Part shown: positions 48,571-57,587 of the stretch, in pieces | Layout: each line of letters begins with the position of its first letter | Numbering within the stretch: position 1 is the stretch's first letter | NCBI GenBank assembly: GCA_028697145.1 | Contig: JAQVFR010000015.1 | Span: forward strand, 1 to 64,000 | Reading direction: 5' to 3' | DNA: 64,000 bases | Origin: Actinomycetota bacterium | GTDB taxonomy: Bacteria; Actinomycetota; Geothermincolia; Geothermincolales; RBG-13-55-18 | Made by a program: the position numbers and the translations under genes | The notes under the pieces: generated by a model | Told to the model about the DNA's origin: nothing | Database searches by the model: none | What the model saw: only the letters and a program-made list of their open reading frames with translations

Positions 48571-49764
48571 TCATGTCACCGTGACGTGAGGGGGGTATGC
48601 GGTAGAGCCCCGGTAGGCGGTTATGTGCCTGTGGGCGACCTCTGTGCCATCGATCTCCCACGAGCCCGCATCCCCCCGGGGGCGCGTCCCGCCTTCATCG
48701 AGATTCCGCCGCAACGCGGTATCGATGGCTCCCGCCAGGGTCTCCGGGCAATCGGGCCTGACCAGGTAAATGCCGTCACCCCTCATCTCCGCCAGGTCAC
48801 CGACATCGCTCGCAACTATCGTCTTTCCGAGGGAATAAGCGAGGACCACCGAACTGCTCGCGGAATCGAGGTGCCGGAAAGGGAACACCGCGAGGTCCGC
48901 CGCGACGATAAGCTTCTCCAGCTCGCGGAAGGGCAGGAACTCCAGCCTGGTGATGACGTTTTCCCGGATGCGCTCTTCCGCGATGATGCGGTCGTACTTC
49001 TCCCAGTCGCCCCACAGCTGGCCGGCGATCAGAAGCCTGGCGTCGGGATGGCTGTCTATGACCTGGGGCATCGCCTTGATCAGGACGTCCAGGCCCTTGT
49101 AGTCCCTGATGTTGCCGAAAAAGAGGATTAACGGTTGCCCCTCATCGATTCCCAGCTCATTGCGCGTTTCTGCCGCGTCCACGGCATCGTCGCCGGCGTC
49201 GCGGGAACACTGCAGGGGAGGATGAGGTACCGCATGTACTTTCTTCTTGCCCTTGACCTTGCGCGTCAACTTTTCCCTGCACGTATCGCCGTGCACGATA
49301 AACTCGTCACCCAGCGGAAGGATGCAATCGTTCAGGAGGCGCAGGAGTAACCTGTTTTCGTGCGGGTCCACGTTGTGAACGGTTATGATAACCCGTTTCC
49401 CCCTCAACCTGGCTATGGTGAGGACGACGAGGTAAACGGGAGCCAGTATCCCGGTCCACCACTGAGCGTGGACGACGCGCCCCCGCATGCCGAAACCGGC
49501 CTTGAACCACGTATAGGGATTGCAGAAATCGAGCAGCCTTCGCCGCGTGATATTGCTGCGGGTGATATCAACCGGGTAAAGGTCATCTTCCTCGGTCTTG
49601 CCCGGATAGAACCTTTCCGGATACAGCCGCTTGAAGTCGAGGAACTCGATCCTCATGTGTTCGCTGAGCAGGACGGCCAGCTCCGCGCAATAGGGGCTGA
49701 TCCCCTTGAGGGGAGGCAGGGTCCCGATCATGGTCACGTCGTATATGGATTCGCCGCCGCTCAT
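48571..49764 (-). CDS. GT4-type glycosyltransferase
   Basis: 397 aa, GT-B fold: N-terminal GTLPPLKGISPY, RVVHAQWWTG and VITVHNVDPHENR; C-terminal LILFFGNIRDYKGLDVLI, LLIAGQLWGDW, FPFRHLDSASSSVVLAYSLG. The ATG at 49764 follows GGGAG. The upstream extension of the frame is AT-rich and non-coding in appearance. Confidence 0.88.
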   Translation of the reverse strand: MSGGESIYDVTMIGTLPPLKGISPYCAELAVLLSEHMRIEFLDFKRLYPERFYPGKTEEDDLYPVDITRSNITRRRLLDFCNPYTWFKAGFGMRGRVVHAQWWTGILAPVYLVVLTIARLRGKRVIITVHNVDPHENRLLLRLLNDCILPLGDEFIVHGDTCREKLTRKVKGKKKVHAVPHPPLQCSRDAGDDAVDAAETRNELGIDEGQPLILFFGNIRDYKGLDVLIKAMPQVIDSHPDARLLIAGQLWGDWEKYDRIIAEERIRENVITRLEFLPFRELEKLIVAADLAVFPFRHLDSASSSVVLAYSLGKTIVASDVGDLAEMRGDGIYLVRPDCPETLAGAIDTALRRNLDEGGTRPRGDAGSWEIDGTEVAHRHITAYRGSTAYPPHVTVT

Positions 49765-50051
49765 CTCCGCTCCCGCTATGCCCGCAGGGCAGTGTCCTGT
49801 ATATTGCAGTCTCCTGTCCCTATATATATTAAACGCAATCGCGGCAAATACTAATCTCCCGCACTTGAAATGACAATATCCGTGTTGAGATAGCCCTGTC
49901 CCGGAGGCGCCAGGACGTTTCAACTCGCCTGCGTGCTGGTAGAATACATGCATCGGTGGATACGAGCGGGAAATACCTGTTTATTATGTTCAACGATCTT
50001 GTTGATTCGCGTGATAAGGCGAATATTCATAAACCGAAGGGATTGTCGCCT

Positions 50052-50891
50052 ATGGTGAGCGTTGTTTTGTGCACGTTCAACCGGGCAGACCTGCTGCCAA
50101 GGGCTGTGGGGAGCGTCCTGGGGCAGGATTACGGTAACCTCGAGCTGATCATCGTGGACGACGCTTCCACGGATGGGACCGAAGCTCTCGTGGGGTCTTT
50201 CGAAGACGAACGTATCGTATATATCAGGAACGACACGAACATCGGCGCCGCGGCCTCGCGAAACAGGGGGATAGCCCTCGCCCGGGGGGAGTTCGTAGCC
50301 TTCCAGGACAGCGATGACGTCTGGCTCCCGGGCAAGCTGAGCCGCCAGCTCGAGGCACTGAAGGATCCGCCCGCGTCCTACGCTGCCTGTTACTCTTCCC
50401 TATGGAGGGTAGGCCCCGCGGGCATCTCCATGCTGCCGGGAAAAAATGCTGCCGGCGAAGGCGACGACCTCTTCGATAAGCTCCTGCGTTGGAACCTCGT
50501 CGGCATCCCGACGCTCGTGGTGAGAAAGGACTGCTTGACCAGGGTGGGGGCCTTGGACGAAAGGCTTCCCCGCCTCATCGATTGGGACCTGGCTCTGCGG
50601 CTTGCCCGCGAATATCCCGTGCTTTTCTGCAGGGAGCCCCTGCTGCTCTCGTATCATACCGAGTCGAGCATCACCGAAAACGTGGATGCATATATCGAAT
50701 CCGTCGCATTGATCCTCTCGAAATATGCGGAGGACTATAAGGGAAGATGGTGGCTGGTAGTGAATCATTACCTCTTCAACGCCAGGTACCTCGCGCGTAA
50801 CCGGAGGTATGGGCGGGCCCTGGAGTATCTCCTCAAAGCCCTGGGGGTCCCGCTGCAGAGGTTGATTACAGGGGAGGTCACTATCCCATGA
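50052..50891 (+). CDS. GT2 family glycosyltransferase
   Basis: About 279 aa from the ATG that opens MVSVVLCTFNRADLLPRAV. IIVDDASTDGTE and QDSDDVWLPGKL carry the nucleotide-sugar contacts, and LIDWDLALRLA the acceptor-side motif. The frame is open from 49956 (GTG) and 49986 (ATG); GAAGGG favours 50052. First of four plus-strand genes closing with the membrane GT-C gene. Confidence 0.85.
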   Translation: MVSVVLCTFNRADLLPRAVGSVLGQDYGNLELIIVDDASTDGTEALVGSFEDERIVYIRNDTNIGAAASRNRGIALARGEFVAFQDSDDVWLPGKLSRQLEALKDPPASYAACYSSLWRVGPAGISMLPGKNAAGEGDDLFDKLLRWNLVGIPTLVVRKDCLTRVGALDERLPRLIDWDLALRLAREYPVLFCREPLLLSYHTESSITENVDAYIESVALILSKYAEDYKGRWWLVVNHYLFNARYLARNRRYGRALEYLLKALGVPLQRLITGEVTIP

Positions 50892-50943
50892 GAGAGAACA
50901 GCCTCGATCTCCTGCGGTGCGCAAAGGCAGCGAGGAGGACCTG

Positions 50944-51876
50944 ATGGCAGATGATCCGCTTGTCAGCATCATCACTCCTACCCATAACCGGGCACGCGTG
51001 CTTCCCCGCGCGATCGCAAGCGTGCTTGCGCAGACGCACGAGAACCTCGAGTTGATAGTGGTGGACGACTGCTCCACGGACCGCACGCCCGAGTTGATCT
51101 CGTCCATGCAGGATCCCCGCCTGCGCTACGTAAGGCTGCCGGAAAACGTGGGGGCTGCCGCGGCCAGGAACGCCGGCCTGGAGATCATGCGCGGTGATTT
51201 CGCGTGCTTTCTCGACGACGACGACGAGATACTCCCCGACAAGCTCCGGCTCCAGCTGGAGAGGTTCGCCGGCTCATCCCCCGATGTCGGCCTCGTCTAT
51301 TGCGGGGCTTCGCTCTGTCTGGATGCGGAGAAGCGCAAGGTGATCGAGGTCCAGCCCGTGTTGAGGGGCGCCGTCTACGCGCAGCTGCTGGGGAGGAACT
51401 ACTTCGTCATGAGCTCTCCCCTTATCAGGAGGGAAGACCTCGAGGCGGCGGGGGGCTTCGATGCGATGCTCTCGAGTTGCATCGATTGGGACCTGTGGAT
51501 CAGGATCGCGCGCCGTTGCGAATTCGATTATGTTCCCGACCTCCTCTGCATCCACTACATACATGGGGACCAGATCTCCACCAGCCTGGAGAAGAAGATC
51601 GCAGCACGCGAACTCATCATGCACAAGTACGGGGAAGACCTGTCGAGATACCCGGCCTCCTTCGCGGACTCCCTGAGAAGGCTCGCCATCCTCTATTGCC
51701 TGGCTGGCGACCCGGGCAGAGGGCGGACCTGCTTCCGCAAGGCGCTCTCAACCGGCTCCGGAAAAAACAGCCTGTACGCGCATCTGCTCCTGGCTGCCCT
51801 CGCGCCTTCCCTGCACCGCAGGATGCTGGAGAGACGTTTTACCCTGGAGGTAGGCGAGGAAAGGTTTTTGATATGA
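50944..51876 (+). CDS. GT2 family glycosyltransferase
   Basis: 310 aa. VSIITPTHNRARVLPRAI, LIVVDDCSTDRTPE and FLDDDDEILPDKL. It is a close relative of the previous gene product, sharing the CIDWDLWIRIA block, and probably arose by duplication. ATG 50944 follows GAGGAGG. Confidence 0.87.
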   Translation: MADDPLVSIITPTHNRARVLPRAIASVLAQTHENLELIVVDDCSTDRTPELISSMQDPRLRYVRLPENVGAAAARNAGLEIMRGDFACFLDDDDEILPDKLRLQLERFAGSSPDVGLVYCGASLCLDAEKRKVIEVQPVLRGAVYAQLLGRNYFVMSSPLIRREDLEAAGGFDAMLSSCIDWDLWIRIARRCEFDYVPDLLCIHYIHGDQISTSLEKKIAARELIMHKYGEDLSRYPASFADSLRRLAILYCLAGDPGRGRTCFRKALSTGSGKNSLYAHLLLAALAPSLHRRMLERRFTLEVGEERFLI

Positions 51877-51916
51877 GCGTTCCCCGCTTGCGTCCCAAGT
51901 GCGTGGAGGCGGTCTA

Positions 51917-52843
51917 ATGGGCGATAGCTCTCCGCATGTGACCATCGTCATCTTGAACTGGAACGGGAAAAACCTCACCCTCGACTGCCTGCGCTCCCTT
52001 TCCGGACTAGATTATCCCGGCTGCGACATCGTGGTGGTCGATAACGCCTCCACGGACGGGTCGGTGGAGGCTATCAGGAGGGCTTTCCCGCAGGTACATG
52101 TGGTGGAGAACGAGGCGAACCTGGGGTTCTCGCAGGGGAACAACCGGGGCATAGCGTATGCCCTGGAGCAGGGTTCGGATTACGTGCTCATCCTCAACAA
52201 CGACACTCTTCTCCGGCAAGGCGGCTTCCTCTCTATCCTCGTCGCATACCTGGAGGAGAACCCGGGGGTGGCCGCGGTCAGCCCCCTCATCCTCTATCCC
52301 GATTCCTCCCTGGTCTGGTCCGCCGGTGGGCGCCTGCGCATCAGGCTCGGCATGTGCAGCCATATAGGCAAGAACGAACCGGCCGGCCTTTTTACCGCAA
52401 GGGAACCCTACGAGGTCGATTACCTTCCCGGCTGCTGCCTGCTTGCCGGGAGGAAGGCCATCGCGGATGTGGGGCTCCTCGATCCCGACTATTTCCTCTA
52501 TTTCGAGGACCTGGACTGGTGTTTCCGGGCCGGCGAAAAAGGTTACCGCTGCATGGTCCACCCCGTCGATGCCATCTATCACATAAAGTCAGGCACCGCC
52601 GGGACCAGCGGCAGCGATAAGCTCAGCCCCACGCAGGCTTTCTTTTACGCCCGCAACGGCATCCTGTTCGCGAGAAAGAACCTGGGGGGCGTCTCCAGGG
52701 CCGTTTTCATCGTGGCACAGTTCAGCGTAAAGGCCGTTTACAGCCTTTTGCACATGCAGAGCCCGCGCGCGGCCCTGGACTACGCAAAGGGACTAGGGGC
52801 GGGCCTGTTGCCCGGGGGCAAATGGGATAGAATAGCGAGATGA
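51917..52843 (+). CDS. GT2 family glycosyltransferase, rhamnosyltransferase-like
   Basis: 308 aa. VTIVILNWNGKNLTLDCL, IVVVDNASTDGSVEAI, LILNNDT, EVDYLPGCCLLAGRKAI and FEDLDWCFRAGEKGY are the WbbL/rhamnosyltransferase type motifs. ATG 51917 with GGAGG upstream. ATGA overlap with the following gene. Confidence 0.88.
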   Translation: MGDSSPHVTIVILNWNGKNLTLDCLRSLSGLDYPGCDIVVVDNASTDGSVEAIRRAFPQVHVVENEANLGFSQGNNRGIAYALEQGSDYVLILNNDTLLRQGGFLSILVAYLEENPGVAAVSPLILYPDSSLVWSAGGRLRIRLGMCSHIGKNEPAGLFTAREPYEVDYLPGCCLLAGRKAIADVGLLDPDYFLYFEDLDWCFRAGEKGYRCMVHPVDAIYHIKSGTAGTSGSDKLSPTQAFFYARNGILFARKNLGGVSRAVFIVAQFSVKAVYSLLHMQSPRAALDYAKGLGAGLLPGGKWDRIAR

Positions 52844-54339
52844 CCAGGAAGACACAGATACTGATACTGACGCTGCTGAGCATCGTCTTTTTCTTCGCCT
52901 ATTCCTCCTACCTCATGGGACGGGAGGTCAGTTTCACTACGCCGGACGAGAACGTAAACCTCTTCTACACCAGGTATGTCGCCGAAAACCACAGCATCGT
53001 CTACGAGGACGCCCTGAACGAATCGCTCGATACCACCGCTATCCGGCCGCGGGGGATGAGGTACCAAGAGGGTAAGGTAGTGCCCAACCTGTTCTTCGGC
53101 ATGTACTTCATCTACGGGGGGTTCCAGCAGGTTTTCGGCTTCCTCCATCTCCCCGACAGCGCTGTCCTCTACCTCAACCCCCTGTTTGCCGTTATCGGAG
53201 TATGGCTCCTCTATTTCCTCGTAGGCGAGGTCTTCGACGAAAAGACGGCGCTCATCTCGGCATGCCTCCTCTTCGTGCTCCCGCCCTACTGGTATTGGGG
53301 AAGCCTGTTCTTCTCGAATATCCTCGCGGTGGTGCTGTTCATCGCCGCGCTTCTTTTTTCCTTCAAAGCCCTCAACCGGGAGCGGCCGGGATTCTATGCG
53401 CTGGCGGGCCTGTTCTACGGCCTCACCGCGTTCGTCAGGCCGGATTTCGTTTATCTCTACCCTTCCGTACTGGTCCTGATACTGGTCCGCTGGCGTTCTA
53501 TCAGGATAAAGTACCTGGGATTGGCGGTGCTCACCTTCGCGCTCTCAATGGCCCCGCTGCTTCTCCTGAATGACTATCTCTACGGCGGTTTTTTAAAGAC
53601 CGGCCAGCACGTCTCCCTCGCATGGAAGGGGGTCGTGCCACCAGCGGGCGACAGGCCCGATTACCTGGGAGAGAATATCGCCCTGGTGCTATCCGCGGTG
53701 CCCCTGTCCGTATTCTCGTTCGGCGGTTTTATTTATCTCCTGAGGAAGAGGAAACACCTCGATTACCTGCTCCTCCTTCCGATCCCCATCCTCCTCTTCG
53801 GCTATTTCTTCCTTACGGGACAACCCGGCCGTTTCGATATAATAGCCCACAACTCCTACGTCCGCTATTTCGTACCGATCTACGTATTGATGCTGCCCCT
53901 GTTCGTGATCTTCCTGCTCCGCGTGGTCAGAAAGAGGTACCTGGTTGCCGCAGCGCTGGTTGTTTTCATCTCCTTTTCCGTCTTCACCGCCTACACCGGC
54001 GTTCTCGATACCAGGAGAACGGCCATATATTACGCGGGTAAGGCGGGCTCCATAGAATCCCAGACGGAAAGCGATGCCGTCATCTTCTGCAACTCCCTGG
54101 ACAAGATCCTCTTTCCGCTGAGAAAAGTCGCCCTGTATAACTTCTCCGAGGAAGCTATCGACAACGCGGCTTCCCTGTGCTCCCGCATGATCGATATGGG
54201 CCTGCCTGTTTACCTGGTCGTTGAGAGACCTTCGACAACCAATCTCTTCTCTCGTTTACTTGAATACTATGGCTGCAAAATGTCGGTTGTCGATCCCGCC
54301 AACAACCTCTACTCTATCAGCAAAGCAAAGCGTATTTGA
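52840..54339 (+). CDS. GT-C-like multi-spanning membrane protein
   Basis: 499 aa. One N-terminal helix, an extracytoplasmic loop with TTPDENVNLFYTRYV (the acidic Asp-Glu pair expected of GT-C enzymes), then about ten helices and a soluble C-terminal tail. Similar in organisation to ArnT/PMT glycosyltransferases that use lipid-linked sugars. No family is assigned with certainty. Confidence 0.72.
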   Translation: MTRKTQILILTLLSIVFFFAYSSYLMGREVSFTTPDENVNLFYTRYVAENHSIVYEDALNESLDTTAIRPRGMRYQEGKVVPNLFFGMYFIYGGFQQVFGFLHLPDSAVLYLNPLFAVIGVWLLYFLVGEVFDEKTALISACLLFVLPPYWYWGSLFFSNILAVVLFIAALLFSFKALNRERPGFYALAGLFYGLTAFVRPDFVYLYPSVLVLILVRWRSIRIKYLGLAVLTFALSMAPLLLLNDYLYGGFLKTGQHVSLAWKGVVPPAGDRPDYLGENIALVLSAVPLSVFSFGGFIYLLRKRKHLDYLLLLPIPILLFGYFFLTGQPGRFDIIAHNSYVRYFVPIYVLMLPLFVIFLLRVVRKRYLVAAALVVFISFSVFTAYTGVLDTRRTAIYYAGKAGSIESQTESDAVIFCNSLDKILFPLRKVALYNFSEEAIDNAASLCSRMIDMGLPVYLVVERPSTTNLFSRLLEYYGCKMSVVDPANNLYSISKAKRI

Positions 54340-54431
54340 TCGCAGGACAACGTCTGTCGATGTGGTGACCTTTGTAGATCACGGATTCTCTTACGCTCGT
54401 TTTGTCGTTTCCGCATACATCGCTATCGCGT

Positions 54432-55490
54432 TTATTGAAGCCATCTCCTCCGAACGGCCTCGATCGCGGGGTATTGCTGCCTGAGCTTACGCCTCTCCTT
54501 CATGATGCCGCCGAATGGCGCGAATGGATTGCGCCCCAGACACGCCCCCGAGATGAGCGCCGCGGCAAACCTGAAGATATTCAGATACAAAAAGTTAAAG
54601 ATCGCCTCCAGGGGATAGTACTTCAACACGACCAGGAGATGGTTCTTGTTCTGGTTGTAGGACCTTACGAGGTCTATGCTCTCCCAAAACCTTTTCGTTC
54701 CCGATATTCCGCGGTTATGGTATGCGACTGCGGATGAAACGCAGTAAGAGGTGTAGCCGCACAATCTAAGCCGCCAAGCCAGATCGACATCCTCCAAGAT
54801 AATAAAGAAACGCTCATCCAGGAGACCCGCATCCTTCAGGGCACCGGCGTTGTACAGCGCCGCGGCAGCGCATGTCCCGAATATCTCGACATTGCCGAAG
54901 GGGCCCGGGTCTCGCTCCCCCTGGCCCATGTCCTTCGCCCTGCCGTTGCGGTAAACCGCCTGCCCGAGCGAGTCTACGACCCCGCTCGCACCCTTGCGCA
55001 GTATGCGTGGCTGCACCGAGCCGATCTCCCGCGAGCCCCGGGCAAAAGCGGCGAGGATAGCAAGGGAATCAGGTTTCAAGACGACGTCGTTATTGAGGAG
55101 CATCACGTAATCGGGATCGACACGTGAGAAGGCAAGCTCTATGGCCATGTTGTTGCCTCTGGTAAAGCCGCGGTTCACCCCGTTCGCGAGGAGAAACGCC
55201 CACTTCCTCCGGCGCTCCGCCTCTGCGCCCGTGCTTCCACGGGCGCCCGTATAGGCGACCGCCCTGCATTCGTCCAGGCCCACGGCGCCCATCTCCTCCC
55301 GCGACTCGGACACCCCGGAAAGCCAGCGATCGATCTTGCCCGCCTCGCCGTCGCGGGAGCCGTTGTCCACCACGAACAGCGACAGGCCCGCGTACTCCAG
55401 GGCCATCACCGATTCGAGGCAATCCCTGGTGTTCTCCCACCCGTTGTAGTTGAGGACGATGATCGCGACATGCGCCCCGGACATGGCCAT
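54432..55490 (-). CDS. GT2 family glycosyltransferase, rhamnosyltransferase-like
   Basis: 352 aa. VAIIVLNYNGWENTRDCL, LFVVDNGSRDGE, MLLNNDVVLKPDSL and FFIILEDVDLAWRLRLCGY. A 40-residue insertion follows the first beta strand compared with the 51917-52843 protein. Start codon overlaps the preceding stop (TGATG). Convergent with the plus-strand operon; 92 nt without an obvious terminator separate the two. Confidence 0.86.
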   Translation of the reverse strand: MAMSGAHVAIIVLNYNGWENTRDCLESVMALEYAGLSLFVVDNGSRDGEAGKIDRWLSGVSESREEMGAVGLDECRAVAYTGARGSTGAEAERRRKWAFLLANGVNRGFTRGNNMAIELAFSRVDPDYVMLLNNDVVLKPDSLAILAAFARGSREIGSVQPRILRKGASGVVDSLGQAVYRNGRAKDMGQGERDPGPFGNVEIFGTCAAAALYNAGALKDAGLLDERFFIILEDVDLAWRLRLCGYTSYCVSSAVAYHNRGISGTKRFWESIDLVRSYNQNKNHLLVVLKYYPLEAIFNFLYLNIFRFAAALISGACLGRNPFAPFGGIMKERRKLRQQYPAIEAVRRRWLQ

Positions 55491-55939
55491 CACTCTTCGT
55501 CACCATCGCGGGCGTAAAAGCCCACATATACAGCCGTAACGGTCAGGACCCCCGCGGCGACGGCGATGAGAACGCCATAGATACCGTATGAAGACATGAG
55601 GTGATAGGTCAGGAGCGCCGCCAGTGATGCCGCTGCCGCCGGGAGCGGCAGGGACCGGGCCCGCGAACGGCCTGACGCCGCGGTACGCACGGCTTCCGGG
55701 CCATACATACCCGCGAGGATATGCAGAAACCCCGCCGCGAGGCATATATACAGGACGATATCGACATCGGTGAAAGATGATACGCTGCCTTCCCTTACCT
55801 TTTCCATGACCAGCAGGACGAGGTAGACCAGAAAGCTCGTGAGGAAAATGCACGCGTTGACGTCGAGGACCAGGTTCAGTAGGCCCGACTTCCCAGCCTT
55901 GCTCTCATCCCGCCCGATCTTGTTCGCCTTTTCCTCCAT
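55490..55939 (-). CDS. small four-helix membrane protein, unknown
   Basis: 149 aa with four hydrophobic segments (about 28-47, 60-80, 98-118, 120-142). It is not recognised. Coupled to the glycosyltransferase gene that follows and 16 nt behind the 525-aa gene, so probably part of the same export or assembly unit. Confidence 0.7.
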   Translation of the reverse strand: MEEKANKIGRDESKAGKSGLLNLVLDVNACIFLTSFLVYLVLLVMEKVREGSVSSFTDVDIVLYICLAAGFLHILAGMYGPEAVRTAASGRSRARSLPLPAAAASLAALLTYHLMSSYGIYGVLIAVAAGVLTVTAVYVGFYARDGDEE

Positions 55940-55955
55940 AGCGGTTCTTCCCTGT

Positions 55956-57533
55956 CTACTTGTCGCCTACTGCAGTGATGCTGTTCAGGGTGACCGGCGC
56001 GCCGCTGCTCAGCCCCGGAACGATCAGGATGACCTCGATGGTGCGGTCCGCGAAGACGACGCCCTCCAGATCGAAGGCGACCTCTTGCCTCCAGCCGTCG
56101 CCCTCGGGCTCGGGAATCCTGTAATCCGCGATCACGTAGTTGAAATCGCTCACCGGGAACAGGCGTGAATACGGCGTGCTGGTGATGGGGAAGAAGAGCG
56201 AGTCGGCCGAGAACGAGAAATAGGCCCCCCCGCTGCTCAGCATGAGGCTTCCCGCCTGCGTGGTTATTTCGTTCACGTCGCCGCTCATCTCCGCCGAGTA
56301 GGATATGTTCTCCCTGGCGAGCGCGAGCTCCTCATCCCCGTTGATGGTGATGGTCTGGATGCCTTCCACGTGCCAGGTCTGCGCGTTCAGCCTCCTGCCG
56401 TCGGTGAAAAGGGTGCTGGATTTCGCCGCCATGCCGTACATGGGGTGGTCCGCGAGAAAGACGCTGTCTAAGAAGCACAGGTAGTTCTGGGCCGATCCGA
56501 TGCCCGAGAACACGACGTCGTTCCCGCAGTTTATCTCGACCCGGTATGCACCTTCCGCCAGGTCCGGCAGGAAGAGCTCGAAGCGCCGGGGCGCCGACGG
56601 TACCTGGCTCGCCGACAGGTCGCCGTCGTCCGGCAGAGACTCGGCGTGGATCACGTCTTCCCCCGCATACACGAAAACGCTCAACTGATCCGGGCCGTCG
56701 GACCAGTTTATGTCCAGCCAGTCAAACCCTATGCTCAGGGGTGCCTCTTTCACGTATGTCGATATGACGTGCTTGCCCCGAAAGGAATGGTCTATGAATG
56801 TCTCCCTGTCGGCGATCCCGAGATCGACATCCGGATAGGCCGGCTCCAACTCGTAGTAGTACGTGGCGACCTTATTACCCGTTCTGCCGAACGTATCGTC
56901 ACCGCTGCCCCGGAACGTGCCCAGGAAGGCGTCCACGTCGGGATAAACGGGCGTTCTCTGAAAGAGGGTCGCTGCATCCTCGGACACCATGCTCCAGCCG
57001 AGGTCGTTCAGGGACCTGTTGTGGACCGGCCTGGATATGAGCTGGTTGCCCACGGGATTCACCACGCCCAGGATGAGCTCGTCGGGGTCGCCGCCATATT
57101 CTATCTCAAAGGCCAGCCGCGAGAGGCTGTCATACGGCATCTTGAGCTTGAACCTTACCTGCTCGGTCGACATCACCAGCTCTTCGACCTGGTAGAGCAG
57201 GCCGTTACCGTCCTCCCCGGCGACGGCCGAAGGCGTCAGGGGCGAGGGCAGGGTGACGAATCCGGACTCCCCCCCGACCTCGATCTCGTACCTCACGTTC
57301 GCCCCGAACGGGGCCCAGTTCTTCCATATCAGGCTGGCGACGAAGAGGACGGCCACGGTGATTATGACGGCCTGCGCCGCGATCCTCACCTTCGCCCACG
57401 ACGTCAGATTTTTTCCCCCAAGATCGCCGCTGCGATCCGCAGTGCTCCCGACCTCTCCCTGGGTTTGCCCGCGAGCTTCCTCTTTCTCCCCATCTTCACC
57501 CGGCACTTCCATGCCGGTGTGATCTTTATCCAT
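55956..57533 (-). CDS. membrane-anchored extracytoplasmic beta-rich protein, unknown
   Basis: 525 aa. A charged cytoplasmic N-terminus of about 45 residues, one transmembrane helix (about 50-70), then a large domain rich in beta strands with repeated Tyr-Pro-Asp-Val-Asp and Gly-Asp patterns, suggestive of carbohydrate or calcium binding. No catalytic motif is recognised. Its position in the polysaccharide operon suggests a surface assembly or anchoring role. Confidence 0.72.
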   Translation of the reverse strand: MDKDHTGMEVPGEDGEKEEARGQTQGEVGSTADRSGDLGGKNLTSWAKVRIAAQAVIITVAVLFVASLIWKNWAPFGANVRYEIEVGGESGFVTLPSPLTPSAVAGEDGNGLLYQVEELVMSTEQVRFKLKMPYDSLSRLAFEIEYGGDPDELILGVVNPVGNQLISRPVHNRSLNDLGWSMVSEDAATLFQRTPVYPDVDAFLGTFRGSGDDTFGRTGNKVATYYYELEPAYPDVDLGIADRETFIDHSFRGKHVISTYVKEAPLSIGFDWLDINWSDGPDQLSVFVYAGEDVIHAESLPDDGDLSASQVPSAPRRFELFLPDLAEGAYRVEINCGNDVVFSGIGSAQNYLCFLDSVFLADHPMYGMAAKSSTLFTDGRRLNAQTWHVEGIQTITINGDEELALARENISYSAEMSGDVNEITTQAGSLMLSSGGAYFSFSADSLFFPITSTPYSRLFPVSDFNYVIADYRIPEPEGDGWRQEVAFDLEGVVFADRTIEVILIVPGLSSGAPVTLNSITAVGDK

Positions 57534-57587
57534 AGACCTTTAACGCCTCCTCGTAAAAACCATCACCTGCGAGCATACGCACGGCCT

